Positions 24,001 through 36,690 of a stretch of 64,000 nucleotides of DNA are shown here, in pieces. The notes beneath the pieces were generated by a model. The model was not told where the DNA came from. It ran no database searches and saw only the letters and a list, made by a program, of their open reading frames with translations. Position numbers and translations under genes: made by a program. Origin of the DNA: Apis mellifera (lineage: Eukaryota > Arthropoda > Insecta > Hymenoptera > Apidae); assembly GCF_003254395.2 (NCBI RefSeq), contig NC_037649.1, positions 6,915,032 to 6,979,031 on the forward strand, written 5' to 3'. Positions within the stretch are counted from its first letter, which is position 1. The number at the start of each line of letters is the position of its first letter.

Positions 24001-27000
24001 TTCATTTCGAAATTCTTCCTCGAGATTTCTTCTAGCGCGCTTCAACTTCTTCTTTCAAAAGGAAGAAGAGGAAGAAGAAGAGAAAAAAGAGAACGAGGCT
24101 CCAGCGTGAAAGTTAAACGTAAATTGAAGGCGTGTATGTGCCTGTTATTTATTAGAGAATTCTTATTATCATATGAAAGTCGGTTTTGTTTTTCGCAGTC
24201 GTGTTCGTCCCGGACCACGTCCGATCTAACATTTTTATGCGTGTCTTCCGGTGACACGTTGCCGGAATACGGCAGTAGAAACGGCACTGGTTATTCACAT
24301 CGTTATTCTATCGACGTCTACACTACTGGAATGGACACGTTTGTTTTGTCTGGTGCTCGATTCGATGTACGTGTCACTCTTAGATTTATTTTGCGGGAAG
24401 TAGCGCTTCTCACCGCGTGCATTCTCCTATGGATTTTTGATAAAAATATCTAAAAGTTGTCGAACATTTTATATAACTTTCCTTTCAACGAGTAATCAAT
24501 AAGTTTGTTAGAAAGAATATGAATTTTTCAGAATTTTATCGAAGAGAAACAAATAATATTCGAAAATAATACTTAACGCTTCCGATCGTCTTCGAGTAAA
24601 AAGTATTAATTGAAACGCTTGAAACCAATTTGTTTCAATTTCAATCGAACACAAGACTCGCGAGAAGAGGTCGTGCACTCTCCTTGTCAGAGACCTTCGA
24701 GCATCATTCACTCGCATAGAAACCGGCATTAAAGGAAAGCTTCCGACATTCACTCCGCTATCAATACACACCGTTTGTGTCATAATTCATGCTTGAATTT
24801 TTCTCCCCTTTTCCTTTCCATTCTTTTTTTTTCTCTCTCTCCCCTTTTTCAACAGAGTTGATATATAGATCGAGAAAGTCTGTTCGGGGGAAAGGGACAG
24901 AAGTTCAACGAGATAAATGATCGATATATCGGCCGTTAAATATTAATAAGCCAAGTTTAAATCTACTTACTCGACAATATATAATTAATGATATTTCGTG
25001 TAATCGGATTCAATCTTCCTTTCGATTCCTCTCGTTTCCTACAATCGATCCATCACGCGGAGAAACGAATAAACACATCGGTTTAACGTAGTTTGTGCAT
25101 TATCGTTCCGTTCGAAGAAAATCCATCATTTTTTAGAAATAATTACGCGAAACAGATACACACGGCAATTCCTTGCGATCGTTTAGGAGAACTGGAGTAA
25201 CGGTTAAGCGACATAATTATTGCTAAATTTCTCAGGGGGAAAGAAAGGGAAAGCTGTGCAACTCGGAATAAAAAGAGCCGCGAGCCCAACTCTGCTGCTC
25301 GGATCGATGCAGCATGATCACGGTTTTCTTTGATCTCACACCCAATGGGTAGAAGCTAAAAAGCACACGGGCAGTATTTATACATTGATATATTCGTACG
25401 ATTCCTTTCTAAAATGATAGTATATTTTTAACGGTGAATTAACGATCCGATTAATTGAAATGCGGATAACATAATAATTTTTATCGATATCGAAGAGTAT
25501 CGATATAAAGAATGGTAAGGTAATTTTGCTAATTCAATTATTGGCTAATATTTCGTGGAGATAAGGGAAGTTTATAATTTGACGAAAATTATGAAACACG
25601 AAGTGGCTCGCGATGTGCAATTTCGATTGCAAATAATACATTCTTCGATGCATTTTACATATGCAATTAATTAAAGTTTCTTTGGCAATTTTCATGTGAA
25701 ATGGATTAATAAAAATCGATCAAGTTTCTGTTTTCAACGTTACAATTCGAAACAAAAATATCTTTATTACTGGAATCAAAGAAATCAAATAATCGCGGAT
25801 GCATACTTATATTTTATTTTATATTTTATTTTATGTTTCCCATTTGAAAATCAAAATTGACTGGTACGTACACGTAAAATTGTATTTTTTTTCCCTCTAT
25901 ATTTATTGCATTTTCTCTGCGTATCCTTCTTCTCGTTTCCTACGAGTCGATTTAATATAATTAAAATCCTCTCTTTATGTGAACATCAATAATACTCCGT
26001 CGTTTGATTTATGAGACGCACGATTTGGTTCCTTTCATAATTGACTATATGCTCGTAGAAGTCAATTAAACCGAGCTAAGAGTTTTATCATATTCCCTTA
26101 TAAATTTCTTTTCTCATAAATAATTCCTTCCAACGTTGATTGCATTGCAAATCAATGTTGCATAATTAAATTTCAATATTTTCTCTATCTTTTACATAAA
26201 ATGGGACGTTTCTCTCTTATTATATTGATTCAAGTTTTACTTCGAAAAAATACATATATAACTTTTACCGCGCTTTATCTTAACCAGCAATATTATCATA
26301 ATCCTATTACGTATCCTGGACAACATTTGTAACACTAAAAGGAATAACGGCAAAAAGGCAACTGCAAAATTCCTCCACTGTGCGACATAAAAATATTATC
26401 TTTACATTTGCACGTACCTCCGCGCAGGTATTTTCTTAACCGGTGGACTTCCATTCCAGTAGGAAAAATGGAGAGAGAGAGAGACTTGGAGAGTCGGACA
26501 ATAGACCACAAAGACGTCGGCCGTCATACACGGAAGTCGCATGGCTCTGCTCGTCGAGATACGTAGGCGAAACTTACAGGCAAAGGCGGCTGCTTATCGG
26601 CAACATGAAAAGTCGACGAGACTGGTTAAGACAGTCGGAATGGCGCTAAAAATAAATACTCGTTTATGTAAAACGACCTCTTATAGAAATCGGTCAGTAA
26701 TACGAAAGATGGAAAAACAAACTATGGTAAATCTTTCACGATTTCGCTTCTTTTCGCGTAGAAGAAAAATTATCGAATCGAGGGAAGTATTATTTTGAAG
26801 AAATTTTAACACTCGACCGATATGAAAATATATTATAAAATTAGGAAGGAATATTTCATTTTCATCCAAAGAAAAAAAAGAAAAAGAAAATCTTGATAAT
26901 CCTTGTATTTTATTTCTCCTGATGATTGGTTAGATCAATGGAAGAATGAATCTGTAAAATGGAAAGAAATATTTTCGTTATTCTCGTTGAAAAATCTCTT

Positions 27001-27300
27001 TTCAGACAACTTAAATTGCCCCTGAAAGATTAATTAAGCTACGCGAGTTGCTCCTTATTATTTTTCATCCAAGAGTAAAACTTTCATCTTGTCCGCCTTA
27101 TTCGAGTTCTAGAACGCGACCAAACAGTTTCCTTCCCGTGATTTATGTCTCAAAGGGAAATCTTCGCGTCACGCGTCTAACTTAAGACGCGCGCGTGACA
27201 TTTATACCACGGATGTGGTATCACGGACGATTTCAAATGTATTTCGCGAAACGAAACGGCCACTTATTTATCGAATAGTAGAATGCTAATCCGATTTATA
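24001..27300. other. Non-coding stretch, one weak exon candidate
   Basis: At 26541 an ATG opens a short frame encoding MALLVEIRRRNLQAKAAAY and onward, and CTG-GTTAAG near 26626-26634 would be an acceptable splice donor. The overlapping alternative frame is also open, so this is only a possibility. A perfect ATACCAC/GTGGTAT hairpin with a 4-nt loop is at 27204-27221. The rest is AT-rich and featureless. Confidence 0.45.
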
Positions 27301-27320
27301 AAAGGCATGATAAAAAAAAA

Positions 27321-27590
27321 AGATAAATTAATTTGTAAGATAATTATTGCAAAATGATTAAACGTGACATAGATGCAAGCATGAATACATTAGCTTAGAT
27401 ATTTATTGGTCAGTATAGAATATAAGATGATTGAAATGAAGAAAAATAAGAGAAAATTAATTTATGAAATAAGGTTATATATTTTATTGAGATGTATAAA
27501 TATATATAAACTAGCTTAACTATTTATTGATATGAAAATACGAAAGGAAGGGAAATAAGCGCGAATTAACTTATAAAAATTTTTACTTAT
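27321..27590. repeat. Degenerate tandem repeat, about 3 partial copies
   Basis: Blocks starting near 27321, 27451 and 27559 share AATTAATTT.TAA-like openings, and the first two share TAGCTTA(G/A).TATTTATTG near 27391 and 27512. The spacing is about 110-130 bp. Divergence is high and the AT-rich composition weakens the case. Confidence 0.35.
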
Positions 27591-29364
27591 CTGTCTATAT
27601 CGATTCTTATTATTCAACACCTGCTAATATACTTATATATCGTTACAGTTATCAGTGCACGAATAAAAAAGTTTCATCTCTTTTTTTTTTAATTCTCAAG
27701 TATTTACTTTATTAAGATTATTTTCTCTTCACAAAAATTTTCAAATAATTCAAATAAATCATCGCATATTTAATGTCGACTTAGTAATAAGGAATTGAAT
27801 AATATTGCAAGTATAAGGAATGACAGCGTCGTTTAAATTACGTTTAAAATCGCGACTGAATTGAACAATCTGTTTTATATTCCGTCATTTTATAATTCCT
27901 TCGGTATCATTAGCCTGGACATTTACGATACAGGCGTACCATTCCAGCATTTACGATATTTACACATTCATTATTTTCAAACATACGTATATATATATAA
28001 ATACGTATGTAGATAACAGCATTAACATATCGTGTTCCTCGTTACGTAACATCACGCGTATTTGTGCACTAAAACCGATAAAATGTAAATAGATCAGCAC
28101 ATTTTTCCTACCATTCAACGACTTTCACTAATATACTATTCCTACTATGCAAGCTGTTCCACTACGTAGAATCGAACTGCCACGCTACATTACGTTTCCT
28201 ATTTCGTTTTTAATGTGACCGCACCCTTTTCATAATGGCACTAGTATTGTAAAAGGAATCGCTATCAACGTGGAGGATAATGATTGCCAAACAGTGCATT
28301 ATGAAAATAGAAATTTAGAAACGAAGAATTGAAACTGAAACTCGTAACACTTCATAACAACTCGTGGTAGCAGGTGATTCGAAACAGAACTTTTAATTCA
28401 ACATTAAACGCGCGAACTATTTATTCGAAATTGATTAAATTTATTTTCCGAAAAGTATAGATTTAAAAATTGGAGAAAAATCTTTAAGATTACTCAGTTT
28501 ATTAAATTAATTTAGTATCGAATAACCCGTTTCAGAGATCTAAGATTCTTTGAGAGGATGAATGAAGTTGTCTCGTTCTGTTCAACAAGTTCAAAAGAAT
28601 GTAGTACAGACAAGTCTAGAATATCAAGTTTAAGCAAGATATAAAAGGTATTGAAGTAGATTAGAGGAGTAGATATTGGAGAAAATGGAGGTTTCTCGCA
28701 ACTTCTTTCAGTGCCCCTAAAAATGAAATATTTTTTGCCAGTGAAAAATCATCCCTTTGACAACCAATCCCTTGTGACTTAAGGAATAAGAAGATAAAGA
28801 TCCTCTTTATAACGAGTCAAAGAATTCTTTTAGAAATTTTAAGAATCCCTTTGCGCCTCCACAATCGAAACATTGAAATTAGATTTCTACGATTAGCAAT
28901 GCAATACTTCTCTCGATCAATTATTCATCGAGACGGATTATCCTTTCACAATTTTTTTCACCCGAAATTTTATATCTACTAATCCTTTCACCCGGAACGA
29001 AATTTAGATCAACAATTCAAAAGCATGAAAAAAAAAAAAAATAATTCGATCGCTTTCTCGGTAAAACGAAGGATCGGTTTGTTCGATCGCCATACAGGAC
29101 AGGGAACGGCACTTGTTCTCCACCTCTTCTTCTCTCGATTCCTCGAAATCTCCTGTACTTTCCCTCACGTGACACGGACGGACGTACGTCTAATTAATTG
29201 AACTCTTCGACTTTTCGGCTGTCGTCCTGCGGAAGAAAGGTCTCTCTAATTATCCGTCCTAATTATCGAATTCATTAGAACGGTATCCATCACGGATCGT
29301 CTCGTTACAACGCGCTAACAATGACATCGATGCTTTGTGCTCGGGTTGATGAATGGGGTTTCAA
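27591..29364. other. AT-rich non-coding stretch, no gene seen
   Basis: No recognisable frame, RNA gene or large repeat. An A-run lies near 29029-29042. The segment 29080-29340 is less AT-rich and contains nothing I can name. Confidence 0.6.
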
Positions 29365-29397
29365 GAAAGGAAGGAAGGAAGGAAGGAAGGAAGGAAA
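29365..29397. repeat. (GGAA)n microsatellite
   Basis: Seven or so GGAA units; ETS-type factors recognise GGAA, but a plain microsatellite is the simpler reading. Confidence 0.95.
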
Positions 29398-29747
29398 GAT
29401 TGTCTCCGAAATGTTCTCGTTAAGGCGACGTTTTCCTTCACAGATTGTCGCTGTGAGATCGTTGGCAATTCGGGAAGAAAAACTTTAATTCAAAGGGAAG
29501 GAGAGAAGATAGAAAGTATTGCGGCCGTGCAGTAGCGATCGTAATCCGAGAGGAAGTTGACTCGGAGCCGCAAATCTCATTATCAAAGGTAAAAGTCGAG
29601 GCTCTACCTAATCCTCTACAGCGTTCATCTGTACAATGGTATTATCCTGTAAATTGTTCTTGAATTATCTTTACTACTACGTATTACTTTCGACATTTGC
29701 ACACCGATCGATTTAAATCTGTCTGCGATAGCGATGGATATAAACGA

Positions 29748-29748
<1 letters not shown>

Positions 29749-29785
<37 letters not shown>
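29749..29785. repeat. (TA)18 microsatellite
   Basis: About 18 perfect TA units, about 100 bp before the large fold-back at 29890. Confidence 0.97.
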
Positions 29786-29789
<4 letters not shown>

Positions 29790-29889
29790 CAAAAGTTTTT
29801 TTTGTAAATTTTGTAGTATTGGAAGAATTAAAAGAAACGAGAAATTCAAGAAATTTCTTTTTTATAATAAAGATAATTATAATAAAAAA

Positions 29890-30189
29890 ATATTAAATAA
29901 TTAAAATACAATCGACAAGTAAATTAAAATTTTTAAATTTTTAATTTATTTTAATTTTTAATTATTTATTTTAATTATTTATTTCTAATTTTTAATTTTA
30001 AAACATTAAAATTTTCTTGAACCAATCGAGAAGCTATCTACTTGATAATTAAAAATTAAATCATTGCATACGATCAATTCATTTACAAATTAATCAAAAT
30101 TTGATTAAAAGTAGATAGCTTCTCGATTGGTTCGAGAAAATTTTAATCTACTTGGTCGATTGTATTTTAATTATTTAATTAAAAATATT
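29890..30189. repeat. Long fold-back (inverted repeat) element
   Basis: The right arm, 30109-30189, pairs with two blocks on the left. The inner block, 30008-30043, matches 30109-30144 in inverted orientation at 35 of 36 positions. The outer block, about 29890-29933, matches 30137-30189 with a few indels, including the shared word AATACAATCGAC. Between the two left blocks lies an AT-only insertion of about 74 bp that the right side lacks. The loop (30044-30108) ends in a TTAATCAAA-A-TTTGATTAA dyad. The total stem is about 80 bp. It could be a non-autonomous terminal-inverted-repeat transposon (MITE-like) or a source of hairpin RNA. No target-site duplication could be fixed because the flanks are A/T runs. 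Confidence 0.85.
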
Positions 30190-33100
30190 CATTCCTCCAA
30201 TTTTATATTTATATCCTAGATTCGAACGGCTGTATAACTTACAATATATACTTCGTCCCATCGCTAATTCACTAAGAATAAAACTACTGTGATATTCGCA
30301 CGACGTGCGATACTTTCGAATATTATATTTCACGTACGTCATTTTTGAAACGTGCTCCCGGATATCCATTGGTCCACCTGCTATAGATATATCCGAAAAA
30401 ACGAGGGCAAAATTAAAGAGCCGAAAATCGAGAGATCCGATTCCTTTGTGTCGATTGCCGTCAACGGATAAGTCCGATTAAAGAGGAGGCCGAAATGGCC
30501 TGCAGTTATGGAATCCCGTTTTATCCCAGTGGCCTCGATGATCGTAAATTGGACGAGGAACAAGCGATTTGACACCAACGATGGTCCATTTAATTCGTAT
30601 TATCGCATCTCTATATCTTGCCGTCGTGTCCCTCCGTGGTAGAATTCATTAGGGATCGAATAAAAATTTATGTAACTGCTAAATGCTAAAACGTATAATG
30701 TACACAAGTACGAATGTAATGTTTCATAAAAAAATTTAAAAAGTAATTAACAAGTATAATAAATGGTGTATAATGAAAGAGAAAATTCAACTTTACGAAG
30801 CCTATAAATCATGCCAATTACCACGCCAATATAACGAATACTAATACGCATTATATTTAATATTAATTGTTAATAGATTGGTGGTATTTGTGAATTATGA
30901 TGAATTATGTAATTGGTGAGAAAAGGAAATATTGAGAAAAATGATGAAACGATATGAAAATGGACGAACCATGTATTTTACGTTTTCATAAGTATTTTTC
31001 ACCAAAATAAAATTCTTCTTAAAATCTGAAAGGATAAACGAAAGGATACGATGCATTCACTTGGTGTAAAGTTTCTACTGGATATATTTTCTCCTTTACG
31101 ATAAAAGAGGCGAGATATTGTTCCATAAATTCATAAGAACGGTTCTCCTTTAGGATGTATTAAAGAATAACACAATCCAAGTTCCCTTTTTTTTTTTTAT
31201 ATCTTTCTCTGGGATTCAAAGCTTGACACGCGATATCTGAGCAAGCATTTTATAAGAATATACGAAACACCTTCATTCTTTCCTTGAATGAATGTTATCT
31301 ATCATCGGTTCAATTTAACATGACAATGCTAATTGGGCAAAAGAAATGATAATTACGATGCTTAATTCGATTATTATGGTGCACAAGTCAAGTTGTGTGA
31401 CTCAACTCGTACAAATAGAAAAAAAATTTTGTACGTAGCATCTTTCTCGTCCCTCGTCGATTATTACGTCGTTAAAGTCTAGTCAACAATTTGATGTAAT
31501 GACAGGTCATTGTGAATGTCAAAAGTCAGTATGATAAACTGTTGGGCGGAGTTGGCTGTTGACTGGATGAAAGGATGCTGGAAAGGAATCCATAAATTCT
31601 TCTCTCTTTAATCACAATCGGGAAGTAATTTTTGAGAAACGATTTGTTAAAATATTTGCTGTTCGGTTATATCATAAATGTAAAGATGGGCTCAAGTTGT
31701 AAATTATTTAAGAGAAACTTATAAGAGAATTTCGAATCGCAAAAATTTATAAAAAGTTTCGAGATTCGAAGAAATTTGTCGAATTTGAAAGAGTAAATAA
31801 ATTATCGATCGTTAAAAATTACTTTCGAGAACTATTCAAATTATTCGAAATTAAAAATTCCTACACATAACATTTGTTTTTTGATCTTGGAATCCTTCCA
31901 TGTTGTTCGAGTTGAGACGGAAATCAGACTTCTAACCAATTCTGGAAATTGTCGTAACGTGACTGGTTAAGGAATTTTCGTGTTGGACTCGATGTAAATA
32001 AATTAATTGCAATTTCCGTAAACAACGTGATGATCGATTTCGATCGATTAAGATATCTTTCCAATGATCCGTGATACGCATTTTCTATATAAAACTATAT
32101 ATAAGAGCAATGTACGTTTCCAGATCCTTTTTTCTTGCTTAAAAAATAATCATTTCCAAAAGATCTTATCGATTGTTGTTTCATTATTGCGAATTGTTAA
32201 ATTACTATCTTTACATCATTCTAAAATGTTATATCCCAAGATACTTACTTTTTTCTCTATAATGTTATAACGTGAAATACGTTGTACAAAAGTTGAAAGA
32301 GATTGGTATAAATCTTGAAATGACCATTTCGAGGAAAATCTGTTTTGTGGTAGTTTCTCTACACGAATGCGTATCACGAATCCTAACTTAATCGATTTGG
32401 AACGAACATCACGTCGATGGGTTTACGTAAGGTGCAATTATTGTATCTCTATTTATGTTGAAATTAATTAAGTATGAAAATCTTGTCAAATAAAACACGA
32501 AACCAGTTGGGATTTTAGCACCTTACAAGATTTACAAGATAAAAAAACAAGATTTTTCTTTTTGTGATTATGAAAATAATTATAATATAATATAATTATC
32601 GTAGAATTGTTGATTAATCGTATTAGTGTATTGGTATATTTTATATCATAGTGATTAAATTTACGAAATAAGGAAAAAATTTTACGTAACTATGCAATTA
32701 AAATGTTAACCTTTTCGATGATTTCTGCGATATTCCCTCGAGAGAGTATGATCCAATTACAACCGAGTGGGTAGTTAGATCATAATTGAAAAAGTTTCAT
32801 CGCCCAAGTACCTTACTGCATAATTAATAGTGGATAAATTACACATTTGATTATCGACCATCATTCGATATGTTCTGCGGTGCATCACGGATTATAATTA
32901 TTGACCCCGTTTATTTGATCAAAAATATGTAAAAAAAAAAAAACTCTTCTCAATATTTATATATTTCCATTGTTGAGAAATGGCAATCTTGAAATTCAAG
33001 GAATTCAAGGAATGATGAGAAGAACTGTGAATAGATCCATCACATCTATCCAGAAAAATACATTAAAAATTTATTATCACTAGGAATCGTTTATCGTAAT

Positions 33101-33620
33101 ATTCGTATTCGTTTCTTTATCGATGACAACGTATCGCGAATAATTTTGTCCCGAAAAATTAAATCGTGCAACGGAGGCGTGAAAAATCGAAAATGGAACA
33201 CGCTACACGTACAATCTTTCGCACGTCGAGAGGACCTTTCGCTTCACATCATGTTATAAAATCTAATTCGTGACATTTTTCGACACGATCTGGTAACCTT
33301 TTTCCGATATAATCTAGTGCCACTTTTTCCACTATATAGCTACTGTTCGAAAACCAGATGGAAGAAAACTGCGAAAACAACTCGTTTGACCGTGATGATC
33401 GAAATAAATACGTCACGCTCGAAATGAAATATAATTACATCTGTTTTATATAATTATCAGCTAAAATAAAATATAATCGATCTTCTGTCTATAAACATCT
33501 TCCGATATTCTTGATTTTTACACAATGATACATCTATTATTTAATAGATTTAAAGATATTCAAAATCACTTCTTTTTTAATGTTCCATAGATTTTAAATT
33601 TCGTGTAGAAATATCTGCAA
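30190..33620. other. AT-rich non-coding stretch, no gene seen
   Basis: No credible gene. An 8-bp stem AGTCAACA/TGTTGACT (31481-31488, 31557-31564) encloses an AATGAC-AG-GTCATT dyad; stems of this size are expected by chance. Otherwise plain AT-rich DNA with scattered A- and T-runs. Confidence 0.6.
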
Positions 33621-33657
33621 TTTCTTCTTTTTTTGTTTTTTTTTTTTTTTTTTTTTT
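33621..33657. repeat. T-rich tract with T22
   Basis: Twenty-two T in a row at 33636-33657, immediately before the hairpin below. Confidence 0.95.
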
Positions 33658-33728
33658 AGTAACCACTTTAGTGAGATATAAACGAAGATTAGAAGGAATT
33701 CGTTCGTTTTATATCTTCTAAAGTGACT
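33658..33728. ncRNA. Candidate precursor-microRNA-size hairpin
   Basis: Pairs I can trace: 33664-33671 with 33718-33725 (CACTTTAG/CTAAAGTG), then a 2x1 internal loop. Next are nine pairs, 33674-33682 with 33708-33716, one bulged T at 33707, and CGAA with TTCG (33683-33686, 33703-33706). Three more pairs may close the base. That gives 21-24 pairs, a 16-nt loop and about 71 nt overall, the size of an animal microRNA precursor. It matches no microRNA I know. A decayed inverted repeat is the main alternative. Confidence 0.35.
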
Positions 33729-36645
33729 GTTTCGCCGGATGTAGATATTTTATTTCTTGTCCTTATCATTACGATCTCTATTCCTGTCTCTATGAGAAAT
33801 GGGTTCAATTATTATAACCCGTTCCCATTGAAAAATAGCATAATGTTGAGAAAATGTATCGAAAAACTGTATCCAACAGTCCAATATAACTCTCGATCGT
33901 TAGAAACTTTCGTTTCAACGATTAACGCAATTGTGCACGTCTTTCATTCATAAATTATTAAAAATATCCGACAATCGATTTTTTTACAATTACGAAAGAA
34001 ATTTATAGGCAATAAAATGTTAAACGACAGATAATGAAATGTCATATATATTATATAAATATGTAATAACTGGATTTTCTGGATACCTCTACCTATATGT
34101 AATAGATAAGGAAAACAAAGTTGTTAAAACTAAGAACTACAGCACTTTTTTTAAAGAAAGTGTGTACCCTCTCGTAAATTGCGATCCACAAATTGGGAAT
34201 TACACGAGTTAAAAGAGAAAGGATAATTCTCAATATTACGAACCACAGAATGATTCATTGTATATTCATTTTCTCTCTTAAAACCTAATAATCATCACTT
34301 CATAAAGATTATTCTTCGGGAAATTATTCCAAATTAAAAATTAAAATTCAATATATATATACGTCCACTATAGATCCATTATAATCCACAATAGATTTTG
34401 CAAAATTTCTTTTGGCTTCATTCTCAGATTGCTGTAATTGGTTGGAAATCATTATCTCGAGCAAATGAGACAACAGGACGAAATTCGAAACGGACGAGAG
34501 ATTTCCCCATATCTCGCGCTTCGTTCCACTGTTCTAATCTTTCCCCTCTCGTGTCTCAAGCCATTATTTTCCATCGTTTCCATGCTCCTTGCAACCGTTC
34601 ACCTCTATTCAAATAGCTTCGCCGATTATAATGATCAGAGTAATTGCGTTGCGCGCGTAATGGCAGTCGCTTTGATTTTATCAAAGCGACAGGGTGGATT
34701 ACTATATCGCGCCACATTTCCACGACTCCTGGGGATTTAACAGGCGAGCTACCTTACCAGGATTTGTCATTAGCACCGTTCCGGTGCAATATCGAATTAG
34801 CGAGCGAAATTTCTTGCTTACAAACCCGTAATGTCCCGTTCGAATCGTTGCCCGTGCGTTCGTTTCCAAGTGAAAAATTGTTCCGACAAGGAATCAAATA
34901 ATGAAAAAATAAAAATTTCCTCTGAAATTTCTTTCTCCTCTCCACTCCACGGAATGATAAATTATTTACCATGTTGTTGCAATGTTGCAAATTTGCATTT
35001 CCTCCGAGTCGATGATGTAACGCGTCGTTATCTTAATCGTTTCTTGCCTTTTTTTTTTTTTTTATTAGCCTCGTTCGGGAGAAATAATCGTATCTAAGAA
35101 AGCGATCTTCGTAACATTTGCTTCGTAATCGTGATCTCTAATTAAAAATTAGAGGAAAAAAGAATATTGAATTGGAATTAAAAATTTTCCTTTTGAAAAT
35201 TTGCGGAGATTAATGGAATAATGGGACGAAATGACAGTAACGGATGTCATTATCACTTTTCCTCTCACCGACATTCACGCTCCATCCACACTGAGACCTT
35301 GCCAACCGGACAACGCCCAGCTCTCGCGGTTCTTCGCGCAAATTCACGTGTCTTGATTGCTGTTGGATGATTTCTCGGGCTAAATTGGGCCGAATTAGCG
35401 GTCTAGGAGAGTCTCTATTCGCCAAGGCCAGGAGCAAGAGGAACTGGATACACTGGGGTGAATGGTGGTTATTATACCGGTGAAAGATCGAACGGAACGA
35501 GGATAGCTTATATCTTGATTCGTTTCCTTCATGAAATTTTGTGGAATTTTTCTACGTACGTATACATTTCTTCGAATTATAGATTAATTTCATCTCGAGT
35601 ACTGGTAAGTATGCAAATTCATATTTCTGGGATATTCGCGTCTTAAAGAGATTGAAGAAATATTGCAGAAATTTAATTTGAATATTCTACGTTATTGCAT
35701 TTGCTTTTACATTTCTTATGGATATGTAAATTTTCTTTTTTAATTTATAATATATCAGAATTACGAAAAGATTCTATATAATTATTTACATATCTGTTTT
35801 GAATTTTTCTCGAGTTTTATAAAAAAGAATCTCAATTCGTAATAAATTTTTACATTACGTTTGACGGATATACAACAATAGAACAAGTGGTATTCTCAAT
35901 CTCATAATAAATTCCAAAGAGATGATATTTCACGTGCATCTGCAATGGAATCGTGAATAATAACATTATCGTTGACAGTTTAATCGAAACTTTCCATCAT
36001 CCATCGCGTCGGTTAATATCAAACTCATTACATTTTTCTTCTTCTCAATGTTGCATTCTTATCATCAAGACTATGGATATTATTGTTACTACGTTATTAT
36101 TACACGATCAATTCTATTATTCCACGCTCGATATTGATAGATATTTATGAGAACAGAGAGAGAGGCGTGTACGTTGTTCCCATGTACGTATCCGCAATTC
36201 CATTATTCACCGAGATGTGACGAAGCGAGCGTGTGGCTCGAATTTATTACAACCGCGTATTATATTTTACGATTCGATCCGATCGAAATATACATATATA
36301 TATAAAGCGAACGGGCACGTGATATCGGTCGGCAGAAATTGGCACAATAATTCGATGAGAAAGTCTTTCTCGTGGAAAGTCGAGCGCGGGACAAGCAAAA
36401 GGAAATGAACGAAATATTAGATTAAGATACGAAGGAACGGAGAATCGTGGCGGACACGGTGGCAGACACGCTGATAATATCTATCTCAAATATTTCTCCA
36501 TCGCGGAACAGATAGATTAAACACCGTTTCACCGATTCAATTAATTTCAATCTGTTTCAACATTCGGTTTGTTGAAAAAACGAAAATGCATGGGCAAACA
36601 GCATCACTTTACCACTCGGATCGTTTCCCCGCCCCATTACCAAAT
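33729..36645. other. Non-coding stretch, no gene seen
   Basis: Mixed composition with GC-richer parts around 34490-34870 and 35260-35480. Overlapping frames in those parts (34398-34901) carry no recognised motif. A T-run lies near 35049-35064. No RNA gene was seen. Confidence 0.55.
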
Positions 36646-36690
36646 ACAGTTGATCGCAAAAGTACGGCTACCTTATTTTTTCGTCCATTT
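36646..36690 (+). mobile_element. Possible relic of a Tc1-like transposon end
   Basis: The segment opens TACAGTTG and continues through GCAAAAGTACGG. This recalls the TA-CAGT...AAAAGTA pattern of terminal inverted repeats of Tc1-like elements, where TA is the target site. No matching inverted end or transposase remnant was found nearby, so this is at best a solo fragment and may be coincidence. Confidence 0.25.

Noticed and set aside
31481..31564. Hairpin with AGTCAACA/TGTTGACT arms
   Set aside because: Eight-base arms at this spacing are expected dozens of times in a window this long.
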